Assembly: GCA_041752115.1 (NCBI GenBank)
Contig: JBGSHS010000375.1
Location: 62,001 to 126,000 of the forward strand
Direction of reading: 5' to 3'
DNA from: JAJRVM01 sp041752115
GTDB lineage: Bacteria > Planctomycetota > Planctomycetia > Pirellulales > Pirellulaceae
Length of the DNA: 64,000 bases
Shown piece after piece: positions 23,128 through 31,368 of the stretch. The position numbers and the translations under genes were made by a program. Under the pieces are notes generated by a model that searched no databases, was not told the origin of the DNA, and was given only the letters and a program-made list of their open reading frames with translations. The stretch's first letter is position 1. Each line of letters begins with the position of its first letter.

Positions 23128-23586
23128 ATGAACAAAAACAAGAACACGGAAGAGTCGAAACGAGTTGGGAACCTCGTTGGGGCAAAGCACAAGCAGTGCT
23201 ACATCAACGCTATGCGAGTAATCTGGTACGTACCCGAGTATGACAAGGCCGATTACATCGAAGGCTACGCCGTCATTGGCAGTAGCTTCTGCATCGAGCA
23301 CGGCTGGGTCGAACACGACGACGTGGTCATCGATCCCACACTGCCCCATGATGACATCGTCTATTTCCCCGGCCTGCGATTCACCGGTGGCCTCGGCATC
23401 TCCGAGGCACTCCGCATCCCGAAGGAAGGCTGGTGTGAAGAACTGCCGATCTTCTACCGATTTGGCTGGGGCGGCATCGAGAGTCCCGAGTTTCGCTCGG
23501 CGATTGTCGCCGCCTATCGCTACGCCGGTATGGAGGAGATGGCGAAGCGGTATGAGGAATGGGGGTTGGTAAACGCTGGGGCCTGA
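23128..23586 (+). CDS. Hypothetical protein, element-associated
   Basis: The 152-residue product is not recognised. It is acidic and mixed alpha/beta, with a conserved-looking stretch KHKQCYINAMRVIWYVPEYD and CIEHGWVEHDDVVIDPTLP, which has the feel of a small papain-like or NlpC-like fold (Cys, then His, then Asp), though I cannot confirm that. AGAGGAAG before ATG 23128 makes this start better than ATG 23077, which has a site too close. It is divergent from the HTH gene, and a second unknown gene follows 18 bases later. Confidence 0.6.
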   Translation: MNKNKNTEESKRVGNLVGAKHKQCYINAMRVIWYVPEYDKADYIEGYAVIGSSFCIEHGWVEHDDVVIDPTLPHDDIVYFPGLRFTGGLGISEALRIPKEGWCEELPIFYRFGWGGIESPEFRSAIVAAYRYAGMEEMAKRYEEWGLVNAGA

Positions 23587-23604
23587 CTCCCGCTGGACGA
23601 GGCG

Positions 23605-24372
23605 ATGCAGTTCCGTATATCGTTGGGCTATTCAAGAACGCCGCCAGAGAAGTGGCTTGGCTCCATCGTCGCAAAGGGAACTATCGTGGAAGAACGTCGA
23701 ATCGTGATCATCCCATTCCTTCAGGGAAAACTGGGCTTCGACGGCACGGTCAGGGAGCCAGACATCGAGGCGATTCTGGAAGAGTGGCTGGAACGTCACC
23801 CCGAATTCCGAGGCCGGAAGTTCCACGTCATCAGGGGCAAGACGACCGTCGTGGAGGATGAAGAGGGCATCGAGACGGCCCTCGTTCGAGTGACGACTGA
23901 CTTCACTCCTGACCTTGAGGACTATGATCCAGCCGAGGATGCCGATTTGTACGAAGAGTTCCTCGTCGAAAAGGAAAACCCAGCACCGTCAATACCTCGC
24001 AAGATCTGGGTCCAGCAGTGCGAAGCAGCAGAGGGAATCGAAGCTGACTATGGCCTGGAGAAGGCCCTGGGCTACTTGATTGGAGAGAAGCTACTCAACT
24101 TCCTCGAAGTGGCAGAGACGAAACCGGAGTGGCAGGCGGAAGTGCCGCTGTTCATTGCGAGAATCAAGGGTATCTTCGAACCATGGCAGATCGCCGAGTT
24201 CTTCGAGACGCCTCGGCGACTGGGGGCTCTGGGGCACACCGCAGACGAAGACGGGCATAAACTGTTCCGCAGCCAAGTTGAAGAAACAGAAAACATTCGG
24301 GAAGACGCCCGTAACCTGATACTGTTCGAGCAAGCCAGGGAATTGCTGCTGGGTGATGAGGCGGGAACGTGA
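23605..24372 (+). CDS. Hypothetical acidic protein
   Basis: The 255-residue product has no family I recognise. It begins with a beta-rich part (IVEERRIVIIPFLQGKLGF), followed by a very acidic linker (LEDYDPAEDADLYEEF) and a helical C-terminal half (YGLEKALGYLIGEKLLNFLE, then WQIAEFFETPRRLGALG). No signal or membrane segment is visible. It follows the gene at 23128 closely and is probably co-expressed. Confidence 0.6.
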   Translation: MQFRISLGYSRTPPEKWLGSIVAKGTIVEERRIVIIPFLQGKLGFDGTVREPDIEAILEEWLERHPEFRGRKFHVIRGKTTVVEDEEGIETALVRVTTDFTPDLEDYDPAEDADLYEEFLVEKENPAPSIPRKIWVQQCEAAEGIEADYGLEKALGYLIGEKLLNFLEVAETKPEWQAEVPLFIARIKGIFEPWQIAEFFETPRRLGALGHTADEDGHKLFRSQVEETENIREDARNLILFEQARELLLGDEAGT

Positions 24373-24433
24373 TGCCACAGCGCCAGTTCTGATAATGGGC
24401 TAACTGAACGAGGTGACAACGGAGGTCACAGAC

Positions 24434-25042
24434 GTGGGAGTCCTTGTTCGATCCATCGCCGTCTGGTTGGTCCTGATCTGCGCCGAAATCCTGCACGGGA
24501 TCGCCCGTGGGATCTTCCTGGTGCCGCACGTTGGCGAATTCAGGTCCAATCAGATCGGTGTGCTGACCGGCTCGATCATCATCCTGGTGATCGCTTTGCT
24601 GTTCGTGCGATGGATCGGCGCATCTCGGATCAAGATCACGGAGGCCAAGACCCTGGAGTTCTTCGGCAACCTGTCCCTGGAGAACAACGGTGGTTTTGCT
24701 TCCGTGCGGACCAAGGCCAAGAAGCTCGGCCTGGAAAAAGGAGACTCACTTGTCGTCAAAATGCGAGGTGATGGCCGAGAATACACACTGAACCTGTACG
24801 TCCCCAGGCCGCTCGTGGCCTTTTCTTATCGGGCCACGGTGGAGACCAAGAAAGACGAGTGGATCGAGGTCAAACTGCCGCTGGATAAGTTCGAGGCGAC
24901 CTCGTTTGGCAGGCCGGTTCGGGACGCTGGTCCGGTGGACCCCAAGGAAGTGAACGCTCTCGGCTTCCTGTTGGGCGACAAGAAGGCGGGGCCGTTCAGG
25001 CTGGAAGTCCAGTGGATTAAGGTGGAGCGGGCGGGGAAATGA
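24434..25042 (+). CDS. Two-span membrane domain fused to partial CIA30 domain
   Basis: Residues ~1-65 hold two membrane helices (SIAVWLVLICAEILHGIARG and GVLTGSIIILVIALLFVRWI). From about residue 70 on it is the CIA30 core starting KTLEFFGNLSLENNGGFASV and ending with GFLLGDKKAGPF. The CIA30 part lacks its normal N-terminal strands, so the join seems to be a recombination between a membrane-protein gene and a CIA30 gene; the fusion is in frame. The GTG at 24434 follows CGGAGG and is preferred over 24413. The C-terminal half repeats the partial gene at 1-410 almost exactly. A cysteine hydrolase gene follows 37 bases later. Confidence 0.7.
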   Translation: MGVLVRSIAVWLVLICAEILHGIARGIFLVPHVGEFRSNQIGVLTGSIIILVIALLFVRWIGASRIKITEAKTLEFFGNLSLENNGGFASVRTKAKKLGLEKGDSLVVKMRGDGREYTLNLYVPRPLVAFSYRATVETKKDEWIEVKLPLDKFEATSFGRPVRDAGPVDPKEVNALGFLLGDKKAGPFRLEVQWIKVERAGK

Positions 25043-25079
25043 CGTGGGGGCTGTTGAACAACGCTAAAGGAAGGCAGAA

Positions 25080-25589
25080 ATGACCAAAGCGCTGTTGGTG
25101 ATCGATCTCCAGAACGACTACTTTCCGGGCAGCAAGTTCCCGCTGTGGAACACCGAGGCCGTGCTCGGAAACATTGAGCGGGCTATCGAGAGGGCGAATG
25201 CCCATGGCATCCCCGTCGTCATCATCCAGCACATCGCCAAGGAGGGGTTGGCTCCATTCTTCAACGAGGGCACGCCGGGTGCCGACATCCATCCCCGCAT
25301 CCTCGCTGCTGCTCCCAGTGCGCCTGTCGTCGTGAAGGAATTCGCTGACAGTTTCGAACGGACGAACCTTGAAGAAACGCTGAGCAAGCTCGGTGTCACC
25401 GAGGTGCTGGTGTGCGGCATGATGACCCAGAACTGCGTGACTCACACGGCGATCTCGAAAGCAGCGGAAAAGTACAGAGTGTCCGTCCTGGTGGACTGCT
25501 GCACGACGGTGGATGAGATGATTCACAACATCGCCCTGCACGCCCTATCCACACGGGTGAAGCTGGTGCCGTCGAGCGAAGTGTTGTGA
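25080..25589 (+). CDS. Cysteine hydrolase (isochorismatase-like)
   Basis: The 169-residue protein has the isochorismatase-like Rossmann fold with the catalytic triad Asp9 (LLVIDLQNDYF), Lys near 86 (VVVKEFADSF) and Cys near 119 (MMTQNCVTHTA). The cis-peptide region VCGMMTQNC is typical. Members hydrolyse amides or vinyl ethers such as nicotinamide, N-carbamoyl compounds or isochorismate. The small size and the active-site loop fit an amidohydrolase of unknown substrate. AAGGAAGG precedes the ATG. Confidence 0.9.
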   Translation: MTKALLVIDLQNDYFPGSKFPLWNTEAVLGNIERAIERANAHGIPVVIIQHIAKEGLAPFFNEGTPGADIHPRILAAAPSAPVVVKEFADSFERTNLEETLSKLGVTEVLVCGMMTQNCVTHTAISKAAEKYRVSVLVDCCTTVDEMIHNIALHALSTRVKLVPSSEVL

Positions 25590-25661
25590 CTCCTGATCTC
25601 GATCTCGTGAGTCAACCCTGCTGTTCCGTTTTCAGGGACTATGGCCGATGCGTGTAGACCA

Positions 25662-26765
25662 TCACTGAGCGGCTTGCGGCTCATAGGCCGGGAAGTCCGT
25701 GTATCCCTTGGCACCGGTCGGCAAGTACCAGTCGGACATCGGTGCCTCCTCCGCAAGAGGCCAACTGTTCTTGAACCGTCCCACGAGATCGGGGTTGCTA
25801 ATGAACGGGCGTCCGAAGGCAATCATGTCGGCCAGCCCATCGGCAATCGCCTTTTCTGCCGTCTCTTGCGTGTAGCCGCAGTTGCCCATCAGCGGGCCGT
25901 GGAAAACCTTGCGGAACTCAGCCAACGTCATCGGATCGCCCAGGTTGTGGAAACCGAAGGCCAGTCCGTCCATGACGTGCAGGTAGGCCAATCCGAAGCG
26001 GTCAAGTTGGCTGGCCACGAATGTGAATTGCTCTCGGTAGTCCGGTGAGCCCATGTCGTTGAACGAGCCGTTGGGGGACAGTCGCACGCCGACTCGATTG
26101 GCAGGCCAGACGGACGTGGTTGCCTCGACGACTTCTTTGAGGAATCGGTACCGGTTCTCCACGCTTCCGCCGTACTGGTCTGTCCGGTGATTCGTCTTCG
26201 ACTGAAGGAATTCGTCGATGAGGTAGCCATTGGCACTGTGTACTTCCACGCCGTCGAAGCCAGCCGCTTTGGCTCGTTGAGCGGCTTTCCCGTAGTCCTC
26301 GACCACTCTTGGAATCTCGGCGGTCTCCAAAGCCCTTGGGACTTCGTGTGGTTGCTTTCCGGTGGGTGTATGAATGTACGGTTCGTTGATCTTGATGGCT
26401 GACGGGGCCACCGCAGGCTTCCCATTGTGGAAGCTGCTGTGCGAGGCACGGCCCATGTGCCACAATTGGAGGAAAACTACGCCGTCCTTATCATGCACGG
26501 CGTTGACGACGTGCTTCCAGCCTTCGATCATCTCGTCCGTGTAGATCCCCGGCGACTCGTTCCAGCCGTTTGCTTCCTCGGAGATCGTGGTCGCCTCGGT
26601 GATCAGCAAGCCTGCCGAACTGCGTTGGGCGTAGTATTCGGCCATCAGCCGGTTGGGAATCCGTTCGACCCCAGCCCTGGAGCGGGTCATGGGAGCCAGG
26701 GCGATGCGGTTCGCCAACTTCAGGTCGTGCAGGGTGAAAGGCTGATACAGGCTGTTGTTCGACAT
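25662..26765 (-). CDS. Old yellow enzyme, NemA-like NADH:flavin oxidoreductase
   Basis: The 367-residue protein is a full-length class I old yellow enzyme. It has LYQPFTLHDLKLANRIALAP at the start, LWHMGRASH, the substrate-binding stretch GVEVHSANGYLIDEFLQSKT, then YGGSVENRYRF, and the late FMN-phosphate site GLADMIAFGRPFISNPDL. These FMN enzymes reduce activated alkenes, nitro compounds and maleimides with NAD(P)H. ATG 26765 follows AAGGACACTCC. It is cytoplasmic and stands alone between convergent and same-strand neighbours. Confidence 0.92.
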   Translation of the reverse strand: MSNNSLYQPFTLHDLKLANRIALAPMTRSRAGVERIPNRLMAEYYAQRSSAGLLITEATTISEEANGWNESPGIYTDEMIEGWKHVVNAVHDKDGVVFLQLWHMGRASHSSFHNGKPAVAPSAIKINEPYIHTPTGKQPHEVPRALETAEIPRVVEDYGKAAQRAKAAGFDGVEVHSANGYLIDEFLQSKTNHRTDQYGGSVENRYRFLKEVVEATTSVWPANRVGVRLSPNGSFNDMGSPDYREQFTFVASQLDRFGLAYLHVMDGLAFGFHNLGDPMTLAEFRKVFHGPLMGNCGYTQETAEKAIADGLADMIAFGRPFISNPDLVGRFKNSWPLAEEAPMSDWYLPTGAKGYTDFPAYEPQAAQ

Positions 26766-26879
26766 GGAGTGTCCTTGTGTGTCTATTGATGGCCAGCTTG
26801 GGCGAGTCCGTTGGCCCTCTCGCACAGTCCCGAATTATAGTTGGCCAATAAGTTTGCGGCCCAGTGGCAGAGGCACGGC

Positions 26880-27482
26880 TTAGTTGGCCAGCCGTTTCTT
26901 CCAGCCTCGACCAAGGAAATGCCTTCCCCAGAACTCGGCGATGTCCTCCACGAATGGCGCTGATTTGGGGATCAGACCTGTGCCGTGCCGAGAACTGTAC
27001 CTTTCAGCGTACTGGCGAGCGAGACGATAGCCAAGGTCAGACGAGGCATAAGGATGGAGCACGCACTCCAGCGCCGTTTCAATGCGCAGCAACTCCATGC
27101 TCGCAATGATCCGCACCGGCCCCCATCGCTGATGCTCGTATCTGTCTTGGATGCTGCGAACCGCCGACAGCGTGTCACGTAGCGCCCTCTCGGCCTCTTT
27201 GGTCGAGTTCTTCAAGTACGCCGTCATCTGGCGCACAGCCTTGGCAGCTAGAAGCTGGTATTGGTGCTGCTTCTTGGATGAAGCGCTGCCGGGGCGCTTC
27301 ATTGACTGGTGGGTTTTCTTCGCAACATGGAGGGCGAACTCGGCAGCGGCGTCTGGATCGGCGCACAGGCTCTTGAGAATCGTCAGTCGGGTGATATTGA
27401 AGTCCTTGCCCTGACGAAGATCGGCGGCAATCCGGGCGAGGGTCTGGATCTTTTTGATGGTGGCGGCTGGAACGTCGTTCAT
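26880..27482 (-). CDS. Hypothetical helical protein
   Basis: The 200-residue basic, mainly helical product has a run of charged helices (AAKAVRQMTAYLKNSTKEAE, RALRDTLSAVRSIQDRYE). I see no known motif, signal or membrane segment. Gene order suggests it follows the SRPBCC gene on the same strand with a 25-base gap. Coding character is good throughout. Confidence 0.55.
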   Translation of the reverse strand: MNDVPAATIKKIQTLARIAADLRQGKDFNITRLTILKSLCADPDAAAEFALHVAKKTHQSMKRPGSASSKKQHQYQLLAAKAVRQMTAYLKNSTKEAERALRDTLSAVRSIQDRYEHQRWGPVRIIASMELLRIETALECVLHPYASSDLGYRLARQYAERYSSRHGTGLIPKSAPFVEDIAEFWGRHFLGRGWKKRLAN

Positions 27483-27507
27483 CTTGGACTATCACTTTCC
27501 TGTACTC

Positions 27508-27969
27508 TCAAGGTTCGGTCTTCATTTGCCGCAGATGCCGGGCGATGGCACGGCGCAGCAGCAGCGAGATTACCCAGAGGAGAGGCCACGCCACAAGCGA
27601 CCTGGGATGCAACTCGAACGAGCGAATGATCTTGGTTTCGCTGCCGACCGGCTGGAACTCCCACGTTTCCACGAACTCCTTTGCCAATCCAGAGAGCGGG
27701 GCCGTGAACTCATGCATCCGCAGGCGAAGTCGGCTGGCAGGTTCCCACTGCACGATCTCTTCCATGTGACTCGACCCGTCCGTGTTCGTGACCCGGATTC
27801 TGGTGCCGATGATGCCGGGCGTCTGGATCTCGAATTCGGCTGTCCTGATTCCCGGTATCGGGCCGTAGCCCTGGAAATCGGGCCACCTGGTCAGATCGAG
27901 AATCTGTTGGGCAATGTCGTTGGGTGTGAGCGGGAGCGTCTCTCGGCACTCAAAGCTGATCGGCTTCAT
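27508..27969 (-). CDS. SRPBCC/START-like ligand-binding protein
   Basis: The 153-residue product has the polyketide-cyclase/dehydrase pattern: an early helix and strand (ILDLTRWPDFQGYGPIPG), central strands RIRVTNTDGSSHMEEI, and a last segment with hydrophobic residues (LVAWPLLWVISLLLRRAIAR) that may touch the membrane. The fold holds a hydrophobic ligand. Its ATG (27969) overlaps the stop of the upstream DUF2293 gene (ATGA), so the two are translated together. Confidence 0.75.
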   Translation of the reverse strand: MKPISFECRETLPLTPNDIAQQILDLTRWPDFQGYGPIPGIRTAEFEIQTPGIIGTRIRVTNTDGSSHMEEIVQWEPASRLRLRMHEFTAPLSGLAKEFVETWEFQPVGSETKIIRSFELHPRSLVAWPLLWVISLLLRRAIARHLRQMKTEP

Positions 27970-28631
27970 TTGTCCAGTGCCTCCTTCAGCGGACAACCAT
28001 TGCCAACCGATTCTCCCCTGCGATACAGGTCGAGCAACTCCTGGGATCGTTGGGCCAGCATTCGGCGCACCTCTCGCCGCTTGCCCTTGATCCTGGGAAT
28101 CTTCATGGAATCGTAGGCGGTGGTCTGATGCCGCAGCCAGGCGATCACAGCCGCCTCAGCCCGCTCCTCGACCGGAATTCGCTTCGTTCGGGCCACCGTC
28201 CCACTGCCGACCGGCGTGGCATGATCGGCTACGACACGGGCCAACTGGCTGGCTATGTCAGCATGTTTCGGATGGAAAGCCAGGAAGTTGAGCACGGCGG
28301 CGTGAAAATCCTCCACGTACTCGGCCTGTGCCTGGTTCCTGTGCCGGGCATCCGCCTCTCTTCGTTTGGCATATCCTTCGGTGGACCGTTCCACTTCCAG
28401 TTCGGCACGGATCTTCTCGATGGTGTCTGCCGGTGCCCAGACGCCTCGTGAAAAGACTTTCCGACCCTTCTTCTCTTGAACGATCCAATGCTCACCGGCC
28501 TGTTTCACTCGCCGGGTCAGTGCCGCATCTCCGGGCGGCAACAGTGTCCAACCTTCGGGAACGTTCAAGGTGTTTCCATCGGCAGAACAGACTGTGGTCG
28601 GCGTGAGGCCGGGGGCGAAAATGTTGCTCAT
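27966..28631 (-). CDS. DUF2293 protein
   Basis: The 221-residue protein ends in a DUF2293 domain: IPVEERAEAAVIAWLRHQTT, YDSMKIPRIKGKRREVRRML. The N-terminal half has a small beta unit (GWTLLPPGDAALTRRVKQAG) and a basic helix. DUF2293 proteins are uncharacterised; the basic C-terminus suggests nucleic-acid binding. It overlaps the SRPBCC gene by four bases. Confidence 0.75.
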   Translation of the reverse strand: MSNIFAPGLTPTTVCSADGNTLNVPEGWTLLPPGDAALTRRVKQAGEHWIVQEKKGRKVFSRGVWAPADTIEKIRAELEVERSTEGYAKRREADARHRNQAQAEYVEDFHAAVLNFLAFHPKHADIASQLARVVADHATPVGSGTVARTKRIPVEERAEAAVIAWLRHQTTAYDSMKIPRIKGKRREVRRMLAQRSQELLDLYRRGESVGNGCPLKEALDK

Positions 28632-28653
28632 GATGTACTTGCTTCCCTGCCTC

Positions 28654-29040
28654 TTACTTCCGCTTCTTCCGTTTCGCTGCCGCCTTTGCCGAATCCTGTT
28701 TCACCCGCAGCCTCACGATCCGTTTGATCAAGTCGTAGGGAATCGGCTCGTCGAGCGGGAACTGTAGGTTCCCTTTCGGCCCGGCGTATTGTGCCACCGC
28801 TTTCTCAAGGGCCTTGTCGCCCGACACAGGAGGGTAAAGCCCGATGTGCTTCTTCCACCCGGCGAAGTAGACCAGAATGCCGTGCTGTTTGAATGCTGGC
28901 ATCTGGTAGCTGATCGTCTCTTTTGATTCCGGTGCAGCCGTCCTGATGGTCGTCCGCACCTTCTCAAGTATTGGCCGAACGTCGTCGGGAAAACGAGCGA
29001 TGTAATCGTCGATGTCTTTGGGTGATTGAGCTTTTACCAT
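28654..29040 (-). CDS. DUF1801 (YdhG-like) protein
   Basis: The 128-residue protein has the DUF1801 pattern: DIDDYIARFPDDVRPILEKV, then KETISYQMPAFKQHGILVYFAG and HIGLYPPVSG, with a C-terminal lysine tail. Related proteins (frataxin-like YdhG fold) have been linked to iron handling, but the evidence is thin. ATG 29040 is chosen because upstream codons overlap the lyase gene and look non-coding. Confidence 0.8.
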   Translation of the reverse strand: MVKAQSPKDIDDYIARFPDDVRPILEKVRTTIRTAAPESKETISYQMPAFKQHGILVYFAGWKKHIGLYPPVSGDKALEKAVAQYAGPKGNLQFPLDEPIPYDLIKRIVRLRVKQDSAKAAAKRKKRK

Positions 29041-29051
29041 AGGGTCACTCG

Positions 29052-29897
29052 TCACTCGTTTGGCTCCAGCAGGCCAATCCGCTTCGTGCCAACCGCCAAT
29101 TCGTCGATCCACAATTTCTGGGCGTGCGGCAGGAGACCAGGCCCAAAATACGGTGCCATCAAGAACTGGTTGAACTTCATCTGGGGAAAGTCGGTGGATC
29201 GCAGCACCACGTCGGTGTCCTCGACGACCAGCTTCCCGTCAAACCAGCCACGGACGATGCCATCCTGGTTCGGGCGGTCGTTCTCTAGATCCAGCGTGTT
29301 GAGCTTGAAGTATGCCTCGACACAGTGCCATTGTTCGTCCTTAAAGAGCACTTCCTGGCTGTCGTAGAACTTCCCGTTGTAGCCGCCTCTGAGCGGCCCC
29401 TGTGTCAGTCCGTGGGGCATGTCCTTGTTCTGGATGTCCTGCGCAGCCAGTCGCAGCTTGCCGCCGACCGGCTCAATGTAGAGCGTTAGGTGACTTGCAG
29501 CGGGACCGTGCCACTTCGGATTCTCAGTGGTCATGAAGTGCGTCAGGTGGGGATGGAAGTTCTGGCCGCTCCAGCCCCAGCCTTTGGCGAGCTTCAGGTA
29601 GAAACGGATGCTCACCTCGTCTGTCGGCTCGAACAAGTGGCGAACTGGGGACGAGCCCTTGACGCCCGATTGGCTGTCGGTCCATTCGTATTCGATGCAG
29701 CCCTTACCCGCCGCCGCATCCCCGACGATCCTGAACTTGGTCCCGTCGTACCAGCCTCGCCCAGCCAGATCTGCATCCTCGAATCTTTCGCTGAACAGAA
29801 GGCTCGTGTCCCCCGCTTGTTGGTCTCCGGCTCTGGCCGAGGCGGCACAAGCAAGCGACAGGCTGGCCATCATGATGAACACTTCGAACCGGCTCAT
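29052..29897 (-). CDS. Secreted polysaccharide-lyase-like protein
   Basis: The 281-residue protein has a signal peptide (FIMMASLSLACAASARAG) and a concanavalin-like jelly roll like heparin-lyase-type polysaccharide lyases: VSIRFYLKLAKGWGWSG, FHPHLTHFMTTENPKWHG, WHCVEAYFKLNTLD and GWFDGKLVVEDTDV. A clear catalytic pair is not certain, so it may be a binding protein. ATG 29897 is preferred over the 29978 start, since the signal peptide then sits at the N-terminus. The DUF1801 gene begins 11 bases after the stop. Confidence 0.65.
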   Translation of the reverse strand: MSRFEVFIMMASLSLACAASARAGDQQAGDTSLLFSERFEDADLAGRGWYDGTKFRIVGDAAAGKGCIEYEWTDSQSGVKGSSPVRHLFEPTDEVSIRFYLKLAKGWGWSGQNFHPHLTHFMTTENPKWHGPAASHLTLYIEPVGGKLRLAAQDIQNKDMPHGLTQGPLRGGYNGKFYDSQEVLFKDEQWHCVEAYFKLNTLDLENDRPNQDGIVRGWFDGKLVVEDTDVVLRSTDFPQMKFNQFLMAPYFGPGLLPHAQKLWIDELAVGTKRIGLLEPNE

Positions 29898-29946
29898 GAC
29901 ACGGCTCCGCAACAAGGCACAGTGAAATGGTGACATGGCAAGCCGA

Positions 29947-30372
29947 TTACAGCATAGCCTCCAAGATCTCGGCGGCATTTCGCACGAGCGGTGTGCAGAT
30001 TCCTGAGCGCAGTCCTCGATCCATCATGGCCTGCATTCCTTCCGGCGTGCTGATGTCGCAACCCATCAAGTCCTTGCAGCCGAGCACTCCGTGCCGTTGC
30101 TCGAACCGACTGGCGAACTCCTTGACCATCCGGTACGCCTTCTCCCGAGAATCCGCATCCTCACCGCCGTGCCTCAATCCCAACACCATGAAGGCTCCGG
30201 TCACCGCCCCGCAGGTGAGCGCCATCCGGCCCATGCCTCCGCCAAAACCCGAGGATAGCTTCATCGCCGTTTGACGGTCCACTCCGAGAGACTCCGCATA
30301 CGTGGAAAAGACGGCTTGGGCGCACGAACATCCCTCCTCGAATCGGGTCACCGCAATGTCGATCCTGCTCAT
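29947..30372 (-). CDS. C_GCAxxG_C_C family redox protein
   Basis: The 141-residue protein carries the family signature: CSCAQAVFSTYAESLG, FGGGMGRMALTCGAVTGAFMVLG, then LGCKDLMGCD and a final ICTPLV, giving four conserved cysteine sites. Members are small, possibly metal- or redox-active cytoplasmic proteins of unknown role. GAAGGATATGTCCT before the ATG is an adequate binding site. Confidence 0.88.
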   Translation of the reverse strand: MSRIDIAVTRFEEGCSCAQAVFSTYAESLGVDRQTAMKLSSGFGGGMGRMALTCGAVTGAFMVLGLRHGGEDADSREKAYRMVKEFASRFEQRHGVLGCKDLMGCDISTPEGMQAMMDRGLRSGICTPLVRNAAEILEAML

Positions 30373-30408
30373 AGGACATATCCTTCTTCTGTACCCGGAG
30401 GCAATTCT

Positions 30409-30624
30409 TCAAGTCCCCGGAAACAATTCGATTCCCAGCCATTGTCGCAGGAGCACGACGACGGGAACAACAGGGATCGCCGCCACGAACGGCAGAACTA
30501 CGGCCAGCGGGTAGTGCCACCACCTGACCGGCCTTGCCCCTCGATCTTGGGGGACTGTGCAGGCGGGCAGGTAGACGATCAGACCGTACACGAACACCCA
30601 AAAACTCACCGCCGTGGACCTCAT
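30409..30624 (-). CDS. Small two-span membrane protein
   Basis: The 71-residue product has two hydrophobic helices (VSFWVFVYGLIVYLPAC and YPLAVVLPFVAAIPVVPVVVLL) joined by a short basic loop. CCGGAGGCC stands directly before ATG 30624. Its start touches the start of the divergent gene at 30623. The family is unknown. Confidence 0.5.
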   Translation of the reverse strand: MRSTAVSFWVFVYGLIVYLPACTVPQDRGARPVRWWHYPLAVVLPFVAAIPVVPVVVLLRQWLGIELFPGT

Positions 30625-31123
30625 GGCCTCCGGGGAGTTTGACTCCCTCATTGAGCGATGTACCCAGTACTCCAAATGGTTACGTTTCTTTGACAAGCAG
30701 ATTGGGAAGGCCAACAACCTGGCTCGGTTCCGTCTGGGCGTGGAAAGGGTACTTCGCCAATGGCTACAATCAGCGCATTTCCCACGACACGAGCTTCGTG
30801 CCGAAGTGTACACCGTTGTGGATGAGTCACGGTACGCAAAGCTGTCCCCCGTCGTTGCTTACCGCAGGGTACTGAACGACCTTGTTAAGCCGCTGGAGCA
30901 AAAACTGTCCGTGCGCATCGACCTATACTTTAAACAAGATATCAAGTCGATTTGTCACCCTCGCTACCTGCAAACGCAGTCAGTAGCGATTTCTTTCGAG
31001 AAGGGCTTCGATTTTGTGGAGTCAGACGGACGACTGAGACGCAACTTCATCAGAATCGATGGAGGCTGCCTAGGTCATCTTCAGCAGTACCGGAACCTTC
31101 CAAATTACAGGCCGCCAACATGA
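30623..31123 (+). CDS. Possible MIT_C-like domain protein
   Basis: The 166-residue protein has a helical N-terminal half (KWLRFFDKQIGKANNLARFR) and a C-terminal alpha/beta part with HPRYLQTQSVAISFEKGFDF. That motif resembles the MIT_C (phospholipase-D-like) module, where a His-x-Arg-Tyr-x-x-Thr strand leads to an RGFDF turn, a module reported in prokaryotic conflict systems. I hold this loosely. The start (GTG 30614 or ATG 30623) overlaps the divergent membrane-protein start, so a single short promoter zone must serve both or one start is wrong. Confidence 0.45.
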   Translation: MASGEFDSLIERCTQYSKWLRFFDKQIGKANNLARFRLGVERVLRQWLQSAHFPRHELRAEVYTVVDESRYAKLSPVVAYRRVLNDLVKPLEQKLSVRIDLYFKQDIKSICHPRYLQTQSVAISFEKGFDFVESDGRLRRNFIRIDGGCLGHLQQYRNLPNYRPPT

Positions 31124-31207
31124 CGAGGATGGGCGGTATACATTTCCGTGTGCATTCCTGCGTTCTCGCCAGAAACAGTTTATCGTGATGGCTGAAGTGA
31201 GGCGTCG

Positions 31208-31309
31208 ATGAACACCAACCTTACACGAGATGAGGTAGAGCAAGCCGTAAGCCGGTTGAGAATCGAGGACTTGGGATTGAGTGAGTGTGTGCTCAACCAT
31301 GCCGAATAG
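31208..31309 (+). CDS. 33-residue miniprotein, tentative
   Basis: ATG 31208 follows GTGAGG and opens MNTNLTRDEVEQAVSRLRIE and a short tail ending in HAE. It would form one amphipathic helix. It lies alone in the 245-base gap between convergent genes. Length and lack of homology knowledge make it doubtful. Confidence 0.25.
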   Translation: MNTNLTRDEVEQAVSRLRIEDLGLSECVLNHAE

Positions 31310-31368
31310 CCTTGAATAACGAACAACAAGAGCAAATAACCTCGGTTCGTGGCCTCGGCGGAATTGGC

